64,000 nucleotides of DNA from Petunia secreta (Eukaryota > Streptophyta > Magnoliopsida > Solanales > Solanaceae), in NCBI GenBank assembly GCA_029990175.1, contig JARKIP010000010.1, positions 43,084,001-43,148,000 on the forward strand. Direction: 5' to 3'. Position 1 is the first letter of the stretch, and every line of letters begins with the position of its first letter. The position numbers and the translations under genes were made by a program. The notes below the pieces were generated by a model that saw only the letters and a program-made list of their open reading frames with translations, was not told the origin of the DNA and searched no databases. This document shows positions 1 to 12,109 of the stretch, in pieces.

Positions 1-420
1 TGGAGAAATCAAGGAGGACATATATAGAGGTCTGACATTCTGTCAGAGATCAAGAAGCATTCCATACATCAACAAATCTTCCCTCCTGGTTGTGACCAAG
101 AAGTCTACTATAAATCACAAAGCCTATTCCTCCTGGTTGTGGTCAAGAAGTCTTTCCATACATATTCTGTCGCCAGATTCGTGATCAAAGCTTGCCTCCA
201 CGTTCGTGATCATATCCGACTACCAAGCCCAATCCGCCAATTCAAGAACAAGCCGTAGATTCCTTGAGTTGATATTCTGAGGAGAAGAATCAGAGGATTA
301 CATCTTTGATTTAAGATAGTCTAAAGATTGTAACCCACATCACTTTGATCAATCAATATGCTACTTGTGGATATTTTTTATCTTGATTATTTTTCAAAAA
401 TAAATTTCATGTCTACAATA
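1..420. repeat. LTR-like repeat fragment cut by window edge
   Basis: The first 400 bases are less AT-rich than what follows. They contain an imperfect direct duplication: the phrase CCTCCTGGTTGTG with the following CAAGAAGTCT occurs at about 82 and again at about 129, 47 bases apart. A TATAAATCAC stretch lies between the two copies. No open frame is present. The texture resembles the promoter and R region of a plant LTR, but no second LTR, primer site or terminal TG can be seen, because the left side is outside the window. It may be a copia-type LTR remnant; that is a guess from texture. Confidence 0.25.
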
Positions 421-1251
421 ATTTTTTATTAAAAATAATAAAATGACATATTAATGTATGTATTTTTTATTGTATTGTATTTTATTTATGGAGTTCAGCT
501 TGTTGTTTATGGAGGTCAATTTTAATAAAGTTGTATAAGTCATTACCAATTATTTATGTTAGAATTGTGGGTCGTCTTTCATTTCCTAAAGAACAAATAC
601 AGCCTCTTCAAAGATCCTTTTCTTTAAGAAGAAGAAGAAGAAGAAGAACCTTTTCTTTTTTTCTTTTTCACTCGGGGAAAGAACAATTTTGTACACGGAT
701 TTCCCGTTATTTGTTGGTGATCTATATCCCTCACGGAAAAACTTTTACTATCTTTTATCAAATCATACAAAACTTACATGGTTAATGATTTAATAACTTG
801 ATAATATCTAGCTAGTTAATTAGTCATTATTAGGTGAAGTATATGTAGAAACACATATTACACTTTTATTGGATTGATATAAATATGCGGAAATTTTTTT
901 ACCTATCTCACTCACTTTTAGGAAAACGTCGGTGTGATTGTCTCATATTTTTCGATTATGCATAAGTGGTCAGGGAACACTATCTCTGTCTTTCTACCTT
1001 TTCGGTCTTTTGGAATTTTGATGATTGATTAGGACGTTTTGGAATAGAGAAAGTACATGCATGCATTTCAGCAAGAAAAGGTTCGATAAGGTAGCAGAAA
1101 GGCATCCAGTAATCGTTCTATATAAGGCGCAGATTTATCATAGTACAGAATTTCACGTGCAAGATAAAGATAAATTATACACGAAAGAAAGACACAATAC
1201 AAAGTTGAAATTTTTTTCCACTTTCACACACGAAAATTTGTTATGTTTTGG
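421..1251. other. AT-rich intergenic stretch, nothing recognised
   Basis: Long A and T runs and a short GAAGAAGAAG run near 628-650. Short open frames here have no family resemblance and no splice or promoter context. I see no gene. Confidence 0.5.
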
Positions 1252-1259
1252 CTAATGAC

Positions 1260-1426
1260 CAGTGGCGGATCCAGGATTTTTATCCAGGGATATCGGAATA
1301 TATTAACAAGTTAACATATGAAAAAAAATTAAGGGGACTCAACATATAGTATATACACATACAATTTTTTTCCCCTTCTATACAGTGTATTTTTTCCGCA
1401 AAGGGGTACATGTAGGTCCGCCTATG
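1260..1426. mobile_element. hAT-type MITE, 167 bp
   Basis: The element begins CAGTGGCGGATCC and ends GGTCCGCCTATG, whose reverse complement CATAGGCGGACC matches the start closely. It is flanked by 8-bp direct repeats CTAATGAC (1252-1259) and CTAAAGAC (1427-1434), one mismatch. An 8-bp target duplication and CAG-GGCGG termini are typical of hAT transposons. There is no coding capacity, so it is a non-autonomous copy. It shares its left terminus with the larger hAT element at 22197-23136. Confidence 0.8.
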
Positions 1427-1434
1427 CTAAAGAC

Positions 1435-1963
1435 TTACTTCTTTCATTTTGAAAAGGACGACATAATTTTTTTATATATTTATTTAAAAAAGAATGGTGC
1501 AAGTCTACGTTCGAAAATAATCCAATCTCACATTATTTTTAATAAAATAATTTATAATCATACAAATATCTATATCTTATTTTACACCATAAATTTTAAA
1601 AATTTTCATTTCTCTCTTCAACTCCGATCTAAATCAAACAATAAAACTCAATACCAGTGTTGAAAAACAAAAAAGTAGATGTCTTTTGGTTGTCAAGAAT
1701 CAAATTTCTCAGTTTACTTTTTCCAAAGAAGTGAACCAAAAAACAAATGGAGTACTTACAAAACCAATAGGAGTATATATATCCAGAATGATTACATATA
1801 TTATAACTTGTTTTGGCTCTAAGTTCTTCTTTCTTAACATTCACGTATATCTCACTCGCTATAGTCAAACTCAAACTTATTCTCTAATATAGATGATGTT
1901 GTTCCATTTTATTCTTTTTCAAATGCTTTAGGGATTAGATGTTTCTTTGGGATACTTATTTGA
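1435..1963. other. AT-rich intergenic stretch, nothing recognised
   Basis: AT-rich sequence between two transposons. Short frames on both strands overlap each other and resemble no protein family. I see no gene here. Confidence 0.5.
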
Positions 1964-1972
1964 TATAACTTA

Positions 1973-4112
1973 GGATTTTTTTTTTATAAAAGTACAAGTT
2001 TTAAAAGTTATTTACGAAACATATCAATATTTTAGCAAAATTATCCATTATAAAGGAAAGAAAACGTTAATTACAAAACATAGCAATATTTTCCCAAAAC
2101 ATAGCAAATTCTTACATTCTTCCTCCTATTTCCTCCAATATCACTTTTGCTCCTCCCATTTCTCCATATTTCACTTTTCATCCCACCATTTCTCCCCAAT
2201 TTCACTTTTACTCCTCCCACTTCCCCCAGTTTCACTTTTCCTCATCCCATTCTTACTGTATCTCGTTGTATCTCACCATATCTCTATATTTCTCAACTAC
2301 CAAGTACCTCATATCTCGTTGTATCTTTCTGTATCTCACTGTATCGGTATTGTTCTGCATGGTATGTAACTATTTTTAGACTGTATCTAGTTGTTTCTAG
2401 ACTGTTTTAGCATTTGTTTCATCTCGTTTGTGTATTGTTTCTCACTGTTTCTAAACTATTTCACCTTTTTTGCATTGTTTCACATTATTTTTTATATTTT
2501 GTTTCGAACTTTTTTACTTGGTGTTTCAGACTGTTTCAACGATGTATCTCACTGTATCTGCACTATTCTTTCTCCGTATCAAACTGTATCTTACTGTATC
2601 TACGATGTTTTAATACTGTTTCGGATTGTTTCAACATCGTTTCAGGTAGTTTTGCACCGTATCTAACTATTTATAGGCTGTATCTAGATGTTTTTAGACT
2701 ATTTTAGCATTTGTTTCATCCCGTTTATTCGTTTTTTCTCACTGTTTCTAAACTATTTCACCTTTTTTGCATTGTTTCACATTATTTTATATATTTTATT
2801 TCGGACTTTTTCAATAGCTATTTTAGATTATTTCAGCGCTGTATCTGTACTATTTTTGCTCCATATCGAACCGTAACTAACTATTTCTGCATTGTTTTAG
2901 GTTGTGTTCAGCACTGTATCTAACTGTTTCTGCAGCGTTTCAGGTTGTGTTCAACATTGTATCTAAGTGTTTCTGCATCATTTCAGGTTGTGTTCAGCAG
3001 TGTAGCTAACTGTTTCTGCACCATTTCAGATTGTGTTCAGCACTATATCTAACTGTTTCAGATTGTTTCAGCATCGTTTCCGGCAGTTTGACACCGTATC
3101 TTACTATTTCTAAACTGTATCTAGTTGTTTCTACATCAGCAGCGTTTCAGACTATTTCTACACAATTTCAGACCGTTTCAGACTGTTTCAGCAGTCGTTT
3201 CAAACTGTTTTAGCACTTTACAAAGTGTTCCATACTGTTTCAGCGATGTTCACACTATACATATTAAAAAAAAGGAACATACACACACACACACATACAC
3301 AAGCAGAAACAATAGAGACACATAATACACCATCACCACCGGGAAAGAGGACGAAGAAACTACAAAAAAAGAAAGTAACACCACAACAATTCTTCGGAAC
3401 ATGTACATACAAATACACCATATATATTGGTAATAGATTGGTAAAGATTCATATACAACACCATCATCAACAACCCAATACCACTGCTGGTGGTCAAAAT
3501 AAAAAAAGAAGAGTAGAAGACTAGAAATTGGGGAGATCGGGAATGCGGAGATACCACCGTCATCCTAACACTAAAATCAATTCCATCAAAGTCTAATAAT
3601 TTCGGAAAGAAAATGATCAGCGTCAAAGGATCTGTTCAACATTACAACTGATTAATCACAGTATCAGAGAAATGATGCCGGTGATTTTTTTGGCTAAAAT
3701 TAAACACCGCCGCTGGTCCAGCTGTAACTGCCGCCGATGGTGGTGGTGTTTTCCGTCACTGCCCCTCCTTCTTTTAGATCTATATGTGGTGTGTATGTGA
3801 TCTGTACTTTCTCACTATCAACGGTGTGTTCGTCACCAAAAATGATGACTTTTTCTGGTGCTTCTATGACGGCGAGAGGTAAGGTGACAACGGTGGAGGT
3901 TGGGGGAACGAGGTGGGAATTTTAGGGTATTGGTTGGTGGAAGTGAGTGAAGGGAGAAGAGTAGGGTTGCTTTGATTTTGAGTTCTCCTTTTCTGATTTG
4001 TGTTTAATTGTTGTATTATGTGCTAAAAAATATTGTTATGCCTTGTAATTTGAAAAGTATTGCTATTTTTTTTAATTAAGTGGTCAAACTTGTATATTTT
4101 TGTAAAAAACAC
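1973..4112. mobile_element. Non-autonomous Mutator-like element with internal array
   Basis: The 2140-bp segment is bounded by 9-bp direct repeats TATAACTTA (1964-1972) and TACAACTTA (4113-4121), one mismatch; 9 bp is the usual Mutator target duplication. The two ends are imperfect inverted repeats: a T-run, then AAAA, then TACAAGTTT on the left, and the same order in the reverse complement of the right end. Phrases like AACATAGCAATATTTT recur just inside both ends. The interior has a pyrimidine-rich array (about 2130-3260) and a GC-richer part (about 3290-3990) that might be captured host DNA. No transposase is present. The 9-bp repeat is the strongest support; the TIRs are degraded. Confidence 0.6.
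2130..3260. repeat. Degenerate TGTTTC/TGTATC array
   Basis: About 1.1 kb of near-continuous variations on a roughly 10-bp phrase, such as CTGTTTCAGA, CTGTATCTAA and TTGTTTCTAC. The + strand is strongly biased to pyrimidines. A larger duplication is embedded: the stretch starting about 2402 recurs about 297 bp later, near 2699, with about 180 bp of clear similarity. Open frames across it give only Phe/Ser/Cys/Val-rich peptides and are by-products of the repeat. Confidence 0.75.
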
Positions 4113-4348
4113 TACAACTTATATACAGACATTTAGAGTGACGTAATTTTTACATAATCATATATGTATTTCCTAAATTTCTTATTTGTCTCTATTTATA
4201 TATGTGATACATTACTGTTTTAGATTGTTTAGAAAAGAATACCATATTTTCTTTTTGAAAACTATATAATCTAAGCACGGTTTCATTTTATTATTAATGA
4301 AATATCTTGTTCGGACCACTTAATGTTTAACTCATTTATATTTATAAG

Positions 4349-7300
4349 TGTTGACACCCAATTTTGTCCTGAAATTTCAATTAATCTAATTATTTCATAA
4401 AAAGGTCAATTGTTAAATTAAAAAATTGAAATGATTGAAATTTAACCTTAAAAAAAGGGCTAAATATGCGATGCGCAGCTCTAAATTAAACCTACCCGCG
4501 CAAATCCCCTCCATTGCTTAATTTATTTGAAAAGGGCTAAAATAGCTCCTAGCCCTAAATGCTAGCCCATTTATGCAAACACACATATATACAATACAAC
4601 ATTACTCCCTTCCCCAATTCTCAGAAACAAATTCCCTAAACCCAATTACATGAGCCCTAATGACCCGTTAACCCGATCCCCTAATCGGCTGATCCCTTCA
4701 ATTCCCTCCAAAGTCGATCCACAACCAACCAAAATCCGCGTCACCCTGGTCCCCCACCCTTTACCCTCTCTCTCTCTCCAGTACAACGAATATATTATCT
4801 TACCCGTTCATTTCAAAATGAGTTCAATCCGAGCCATGGATCATCCAAGCGGGCAAAATCTTTTGGAGAAAAAGGTGAAAATGGTACAATCCGAGAGGGA
4901 TATACCATTTTCACCCTTGTTTCCAAAGGGGAGGAAAAGCGAGTAAGGGGGTCGTTTGGCAAGTTCAAAGGAAATTGAAACCCTAATCTCAGGTATAATT
5001 TGTTGTTTTTGTTCATTTAAAAGGGGTTCTGGGCCGTTAAGAGGGGGAGTTCACATTAAAAAAACAGCAGTAAAAAAGGAGATGACACAATTTTTATTTG
5101 ACTCCTCTGATTTTTCTTTCCAAAAAGTGGTTATAGTTTGGCTTCTTGTTTTGAATTCTGGAGTACTATTTCTGTTCCTATTGATTTCAAGTCGTGTTAT
5201 CGCTTCTTCATTAGTCGAGTCGTCGACTTTGTTCAACATGTCGCACTTGTTTCGAGTTGCTTTCTTCATACCCTTGCCCTAGTCACTGCTCGCAAAGAGG
5301 TAATAACTTCACCTCAACGCCTTAGTTTTTTTTTCCTCTGCTGAAAGTGTAATATGTATAATGATATGTGTTTGTTCGTGAAGACTGATCTTAATAGTCA
5401 TTTTAGAATTGTAAGTGTATTTCCGAATAGCTAAAACTGTTTTTGCTTGACATATGTATTTGTTTGCATCCGTTTCCTGAATTATTATCGGGAGATTTCG
5501 AATGCTTTACTGAAAATAAAGAAATGAGCTATTTTCTTCGGTTATTTTGTTAGTTTCTTTACAGAATATCAATCATTATTGATTATCAGCTAGGACATGA
5601 CCTTATTGAATCAAGCTAAGTTCATACATGTTTAAGCTCTCATGGTTTCAGTTTATAAGTTCTCTCTTAAATTTGGAATCTGTGTGAAGCTGTTTTAGGA
5701 TAGTGCATAGCACAAAATTGAATCTTTTAGAGGTTTCATAGCTTTTTCCAAATAGTTAGTTAATTTTAAGTCATTTCATCAATGATGTCTTCAAAGCTTA
5801 AGTCTTTGTGACTGTTTTCTAGCCCTGGCTTTGGGTTTTCTAGTTCTAAAATGTGTTAGAAGGAGGAGTGGAAGAAGAGGATGTGAGGGAAATCCTGGAG
5901 CTATGTGTTGTTCAGGTAGTTTCAGGGATGTGTGAAGGTTGTTTCATAAGTTCCTGGTTGTGTGTAGGGTGTGGGGAAGCTTGTTTGTTTGGCTAGTTTG
6001 AAAAAGGATGCAGCAGGGGTGTTAGTCTGTGAGTTTGAGGAGTAATCAGGGAGTGTAGTCCAGGAGTTTGTCTCGGAGGTTGTAGGCAGTAAGAGTGGTG
6101 GTAGTTTGGCTTGTAGGTGCTATTCAGTGAGGGAGGATTCATGTTGAAAGGAATCAGGGAGTTTGAGAGGTATGCAGCCTGTTGTGAGGGAAATATGGCA
6201 GATTGATAGGATGTGCAGGTTAGGGTGTGAGAAGCAATGTGCTGATGAATGTAAAGTTGTTCAGGGAGCTTTTAAAAGAAATTTGGTGGTCTGCAGGAGC
6301 TTTTTTTTTTTTTTTGATAGCTGCAGGGCCTGTAGTTAATGCAGGCTGTTGTTAGGTGTTCAGGTGGCATATTTCAGGTGTAGGTGCTTGCGTGCAGGTG
6401 TGTGTGGTATTAGCTTGGATCTGGTATATGTGCAGGTGTGAGGGGTATAGGTTTCAGATTTGGAAGGGGTGATGTTTGGTCCAGTTTCATTGTCCTAGTT
6501 TAATTTCTAGCTCCTTCTCATTGTAGCTGTAAAATGGGATTTGGTTCCTGAAAATTGCTTATTCTCAGTCATGCTTTATTTCTGTTTTGAGTCAATTCCA
6601 AGTATTTTGAGTCTTCTGTTTGCTTCCTCTAGCAGGTAGGTCCCTAATTGTCTTTTATAAATCTCAATGGGGTCATAAGTTCTTGTTAGGTTATTGTTGG
6701 ACTGAAAGGAGAAGTAGAGGCAACCTTAGTTCAATCAGCCTTAAGAAATTTAAATAAAGTTCAGGAATGTCTAAAATGTTGTCTTGCAGTTTATTTTATC
6801 TTAACAAGTATGAGGATGGTTCAGTTTCTCCAAAATAAAAGCAAAGGTGAAATTCTAATTATTAAAGTCTAGAATGTGTGTGAAACCTCCCTGTATGTTA
6901 TCAGCTTGACTTCACTTTCATAGTATAAAACGATTCTTTAACACGTAAATGTAACCCTGTTTCTGACTTTTTAAAGCTAAATCATATTATAAAATGGAAA
7001 CTGTAACTTGTCTGCTCGAGCTTTCCAGAAATTTCTTTTAATTTTGCTTTAATTACATCTTAAGGGTTTGAAGCAATAGTTGAAATTGCATCCTTGCTTG
7101 AGCTTGACTGCCCGTTTAGTTTGTTCTTAAATTTGTTCCCTCCGATCATAAAATTGCATTTTGAATTTGAATGAATGAACATTAAATAATGCATTGCTCG
7201 TTTTGCTTCTTCTTTTGTAAATTTTGTACGTTAATGTATAAGTTACCAATCCTTATCTCTCTATTCCTTCTTGGCATGTAACACCACTTGGGACGAGTTG

Positions 7301-8520
7301 AATAAAATTCACAAACTGGGACGGCTACGTGCATTTGGAGTTATTTGACCCGCTCCGCATTTTCGGGACTTGATATCCCCGAAAATGATTAAAAAAAGAA
7401 GAAAAGAAAAAAACGAAAATCTCTAAATTCAAGGCTCAGTGATTGAGTTACTAAATCCGGGATCTATCTTCTAAACTCTCTCTTTCCCGTCCCCTTTAGA
7501 AAAGCATGTTTTAGGAAGCCCTGAAAACCGGACTAGGACTTTGCATGTTAGAAACTTGGTAGGATAGCCGCTCTAGTGAAGATATTATCTTATCGCATGT
7601 TTAGAACTATTTAAATAATCATTCATCCCGTTTCTTTGGGACGCGCCAATTAATTTAAGGCGATAGAAACCTCTCGTCAATTATCGAGTGCAAAGAATCA
7701 AAATTTATTTAAAATCATACAATCTTCATTTATTATTTACATTTAAATTAATTATTTATCTACCTATCATTTATTATTTACTTATTAATTAATTAATTAA
7801 TTAATTAAAATAATTAAGTGGTATTTATTATTAATTTGTTTAATTAATCAATTTAGTTATTTAATTTTAACTAATTACTTTGTTTAATCAATTATAATAA
7901 TCTAGTTAATTAATCAATCCATTATTATCCATTATTATTTATTTAACTGAATTAATATGAACATTTATTTATTTGATGAAGTTATTATCTTTTCATTATT
8001 TATCTATCCAATTAATCAATTAATCAATTAGTGATCTAATCATCTATTTTATTTATTTACTTAAATCTTATTTAGCCTTTGTTTATTTAATTAACTAGTT
8101 AATCAACCAACCATTACTTAATTATCCATTTAATTAATCTTAAATTTGGTCATTTATTTATCTAAGTATCGGCATAACTAAAATCTTATTTTATTTATAT
8201 TATCCTTATTTAAAATTAACTTTATACTTATTATCCTTAACAAATTCGTGAAAACTGTCGGATTAACCGCATTTATCGAATTTTCGAAAGTGCTCCCGCA
8301 AGGGACCTTCTTTCGAATTTAATAGAACCACTTACTCAGAATCTCTGATTTTAATGAATTCGTTTTAAGTAAAGGGAATAATTGCACTCTTTAATTAACG
8401 TTAGGTTCTTAATAACCCTTAAATTAGGCGGCGACTCCAAAGGAAGTTCTTTGGAGTCTCCATTTTGTTGAAATTAAATCCTGATGCATACTTTGTGTGC
8501 AGTTTTGGGAGGGTTCAACA
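4349..8520 (+). repeat. 5' LTR of Tat/Ogre-type element
   Basis: It runs from TGTTGACACC to GGGTTCAACA and aligns end to end with 15393-19566. It contains a T-run near 6301-6316, a G/T-rich middle (about 5860-6450), and a strongly AT-rich part with an (AATT)n run near 7785-7806. Short frames inside it (for example 4650-4946) recur broken in the other LTR and look non-coding. Confidence 0.92.
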
Positions 8521-8523
8521 GCA

Positions 8524-8541
8524 TGGCGACTCTGCTGGGGA
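8524..8541 (+). other. Primer binding site (tRNA-Arg type)
   Basis: The 18 bases TGGCGACTCTGCTGGGGA begin three bases after the 5' LTR. They are complementary to a tRNA 3' end terminating in CCA. Ogre-lineage elements are known to use tRNA-Arg with this type of site; the exact tRNA was not checked here. Confidence 0.85.
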
Positions 8542-10334
8542 TTAGCAAATGATGGTTCTAACCAAAAAGCTTTCACGAATTTGTTTGTTTGTATTGTTTG
8601 AATTGTATGCCGATATTAGTATGCGTAGCTTATTTAATTATTATTTGAAACTAGCATGATTATATCTATTGTTTATTTGCGAGCATGCTTAGTTAATTTA
8701 ATTGATTGTGGTGTGTCACGGGAGCATGTCACTACACCCTTATTTGTGCACATATATAAACTGGCATTTCGTTCATACTTCCCCCACTCCTGGGAACCTC
8801 TTGCATTTTCACCTCAAATATCTGTGAGGTACGCCTCATGCGTACCCGCACTTTCTTCCACTAAAGAACCCTTCTGACGAGTTGGTACACCGGTGGTTGT
8901 CGTAGGAGTAATTCGACTGCGAGGCCGTTTGCCACTCACTTGTTAGCCTCAACCGTTAACCCACTCTTAGACGGAGCTTTTAGGAGCATGCATGCATTTA
9001 CACCTTAGTCTGGACCCGGTCCTTGGTACCGCCTTCATAGTTAGGAAACCGCCCTTACGTCAACGAGTTTTTGAAACCCAACGACAATGCATATTATGTG
9101 CTATGTGATAACGAATCCTCAGTCCTAGCCATGTTTTGAGCATAATTAGATTTAGAATTTTGTCTCCTGTTTTGTCTTTTAGGTTAAAAAATGGAAGAAT
9201 TTAGCAGAATCTATGTGGCCATAGCAGTCCAAGGAGAATTTGAGATCATAGTGCAGAATTTTGTGAACAAGACAGAATTGTAGTCAGGGGGAAAGTTAGG
9301 TAGATTTGGTTGGTTTGTATTTTGGAGATGGCCTGGTGTAGAGAGATCTAAGAGGCGAAGCCCCTGGTATCTTTAAAAGGATCAGTGGGGTCCCTCTTGT
9401 GAATGGCTTTGCGTGTGTGCAGGCCTATGTTGACTGTCCAGCTGCATTCATGATAATAGAAGTATGCTTGTCGCATACTAGAAGAGTGAAGCCCCTATGT
9501 CTATAAACGACCAATGGGGACCCTCCTTAAAGACCGTTGCGGTCTTGGCTACCTAGGAAACTGAGAGGCTTGATCAAAGCCAAGGACCAGTGAAGAGCCC
9601 TATGAACAAGGTCTGTGAGCCTTGCAAAACCTAGGAAGCTGAGAGGCTTGTCCAAAGCCAAGGACCAGTGAGGTTTTATTTGTAAAAGATCAATTGGAAC
9701 CTTTTATGATTTGCAGTCTGGTATTGTGAAGGCAGTTAGAAATTTCCCCTTGATGTTATAAAATAATTGGGAGTTGTGATTGGAGGAGTGTGGATATTTG
9801 CCAAAGGTATGGAGGATTGTTTCAGGTTTTAGGCATTTGGGTTTAGAATTTTATGCAGACGTTGTGGAGAGCATGAGATGTGTTAGAATTTCGAGTTAAC
9901 ACCAACTTTGGGAGATAGTTGGGATAACGGAATTGCAGTGTCAAGGCGGAGAGATGATTGTTATCAATTATTGTTATTTATTGCTTACTCTAAATCTGAA
10001 TTGCTCAGAACTGGCATGAACTATTTTTCGTTACCACTTGTTTGCGCGATTAGGCTTACCTCTAGCACAAAGAGGCACCTTACAGGATAGGACGCGCCCG
10101 CATTTTCATTTACGCTCAACTAATTGTGATTGCAACATGTCAAACTTGTTTAAAATGTAAATCGCTACGCGGCGCGCGCTACGTGATTGTATGCCATGTT
10201 TTTAATGACACGCAAGCTAACATAGTTTACCTTTTGACTTTTTCTTTTGTTTTGATTATTCCCCAAATCAGAGAGAGTTTGATTCGTGTTGACTCCCGAG
10301 TTGGTTAAGTGTCTAATCTAAAGTGAAGCAAGCA
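8542..10334 (+). other. Leader of the Tat/Ogre-type element
   Basis: About 1.8 kb between the primer site and gag. No convincing open frame is present. It holds locally repeated blocks: a segment starting ACCTAGGAAACTGAGAGGCT near 9551 recurs near 9629, 78 bp later, and AGCCCCT-type phrases recur near 9358 and 9493. Some Ogre elements carry an extra frame upstream of gag; I see none here. Confidence 0.6.
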
Positions 10335-12109
10335 ATGACTGATTTGACTAATGATCAGACCGGTATCCCTGAATCATCTAATGAGAAAGCAGTTGTCGTT
10401 CCTGATGAACAAATTTTTAGAATGGCTAAGCAGATTGAATATATGCAAGCTGAACTAGAAATAATGAAAGGGTCGAGCCATAGAAACGCGCCAGCCGTGC
10501 TATCAACTCTGAATCCCAATGTTGAAACTGTCAATCCGAGCACGCCTTATGCATTTATTAACCAGAACTTGCCTCACTATCAATATTTACCTTCCAAAGA
10601 TACTCCTCATCCTCCACAATCCAAAGCACCCATTATTGTGGCTGATGCTCCTCAAAATGCCAATGATCCAGGACAAGGATATCCCAAAGCCCAGTACTGT
10701 GAGCATTACCCCAATGGTAAGAACGTGGATTTTACTGACTATGTGCCACAAAGTGAAGTGCCCGTAACTGTGGAAAAGCAGGGAAAGATAGTTGGGCAAG
10801 GGGAGATAATCCAAACGATGAAAATCATGCAGCAATCCACCAAGGATTTGCAAGTGTATAGAGGACGTCAAAGCATCTCCTACCGCAATCATCTATACCC
10901 TGATGTTACTCTTCCTCCCGGGTTTAAAGTGCCAAAATTTGATATGTATGATGGTCATAGTGACCCATTTTCTCATTTGACCAAGTATCTCAACCGAATG
11001 AGGGTTGCGGGAGGTAAAGAAGAACTTCTGATAGCCTACTTCAGTCATAGTCTAGAGGGCATTGCGGCTGAGTGGTTTGCAAGACAAGATACAAGCAAAT
11101 GACATGAATTTGATGACATAGCCAATGATTTCACAAAGCAATTCGAGTACAATGTCGAGATGGTTCCTGACCTTATCACCTTATCCAAACTGAAGATGAA
11201 ACCAACAGAAACCTTCAGAGAATATGCACTAAGATGGCGAGAACAGGCTGGAAGGGTGAAACCACCAATGACTGAGAAAGACATGGTGAAGTACTTCATC
11301 CGAGCCCAAGATGATTCTTATTATATGCACTTGCTCCCTATAATGGGTAAACCTTATTCTGAACTTCTTATGATGGGAGAAATGGTTGAAGAAGGGATTA
11401 AGACAGGGAGAATTGTAAGTTTTGTTGCAGTAAAAGCAACTGCGCAAGCCATCTAGACTGGTTTGGGAAATTTAGAAGAAAAAGAGAAGGAAGTTGGCAT
11501 TATTACTACCAAGAACTCATTACCTCTGCCTACTCACCAAAGCATTCCATATCTAGGCTACAATGCTCAACCCGTTTACTACCAACAATCATTCGGCCAC
11601 CAATCAGAAATTACCAATCCTCAAGTCTGCACTTTTGAAAATCACCTAGCCGTACCAAAGCCACGAAAACCTACCAAGAAGACATATAAAACCTACACAT
11701 CTTTAGCGAAACCTTACAGTCAACTTTATGAAAGGCTAAGGGCAGCTGGAGTGATTCACCCTATTGCTGATATAACCCCTAATCTTCTTCCAAATATTGT
11801 GCCTATCATTCAGGGGCTCCAGGACATGACACTGAAAATTGCTACAGTCTAAAAAATGCAGTTGAAACTTTAATCCAAGAAGGTTCGATTCAACTCATTA
11901 GGAATACACTTGCTGATAATAACCCTTTGGTAGATGATGAGTATGGCATACACTTGATATCAGTTGATGAGGCTGAAAAGGGGACCAGTGTGATCCCAAA
12001 GAGCCAAACAACAAAGATGAGCTCTCGAACTTACAAAGTCGGGAGGACCAAAAGCTTTCAACGTAGAGGACAAATCAAGACAAACACAAACTGGGGCAGA
12101 TTTTATTGA
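10335..12109 (+). pseudogene. Broken gag of the Tat/Ogre-type element
   Basis: Gag forms the capsid that packages element RNA. The first ATG is at 10335. The frame shows a Tat-type capsid region, with LPPGFKVPKFDMYDGHSDP near 10908-10965 and a WFARQ motif near 11074. It is interrupted by an in-frame TGA at 11100-11102 and TAG at 11454-11456. Near 11790 the frame shifts. In the new frame a zinc-knuckle-like CAYHSGAPGHDTENC follows (from 11798), then an acidic tail ending at 12109. Long retroelement Gag in this lineage normally runs on towards protease; here it does not. It is a decayed coding region, probably inactive in this copy. Confidence 0.85.

Noticed and set aside
2147..3213. Several overlapping open frames of 60-100 codons
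   Set aside because: They are translations of the pyrimidine-rich array, repetitive in Phe, Ser, Cys and Val, and present in multiple frames; no start context or domain.
4650..5344. Open frames inside the 5' LTR, partly repeated in the 3' LTR (15856-16366)
   Set aside because: Equivalent frames in the other LTR are broken or different in length and resemble no protein; LTRs of this lineage are non-coding.
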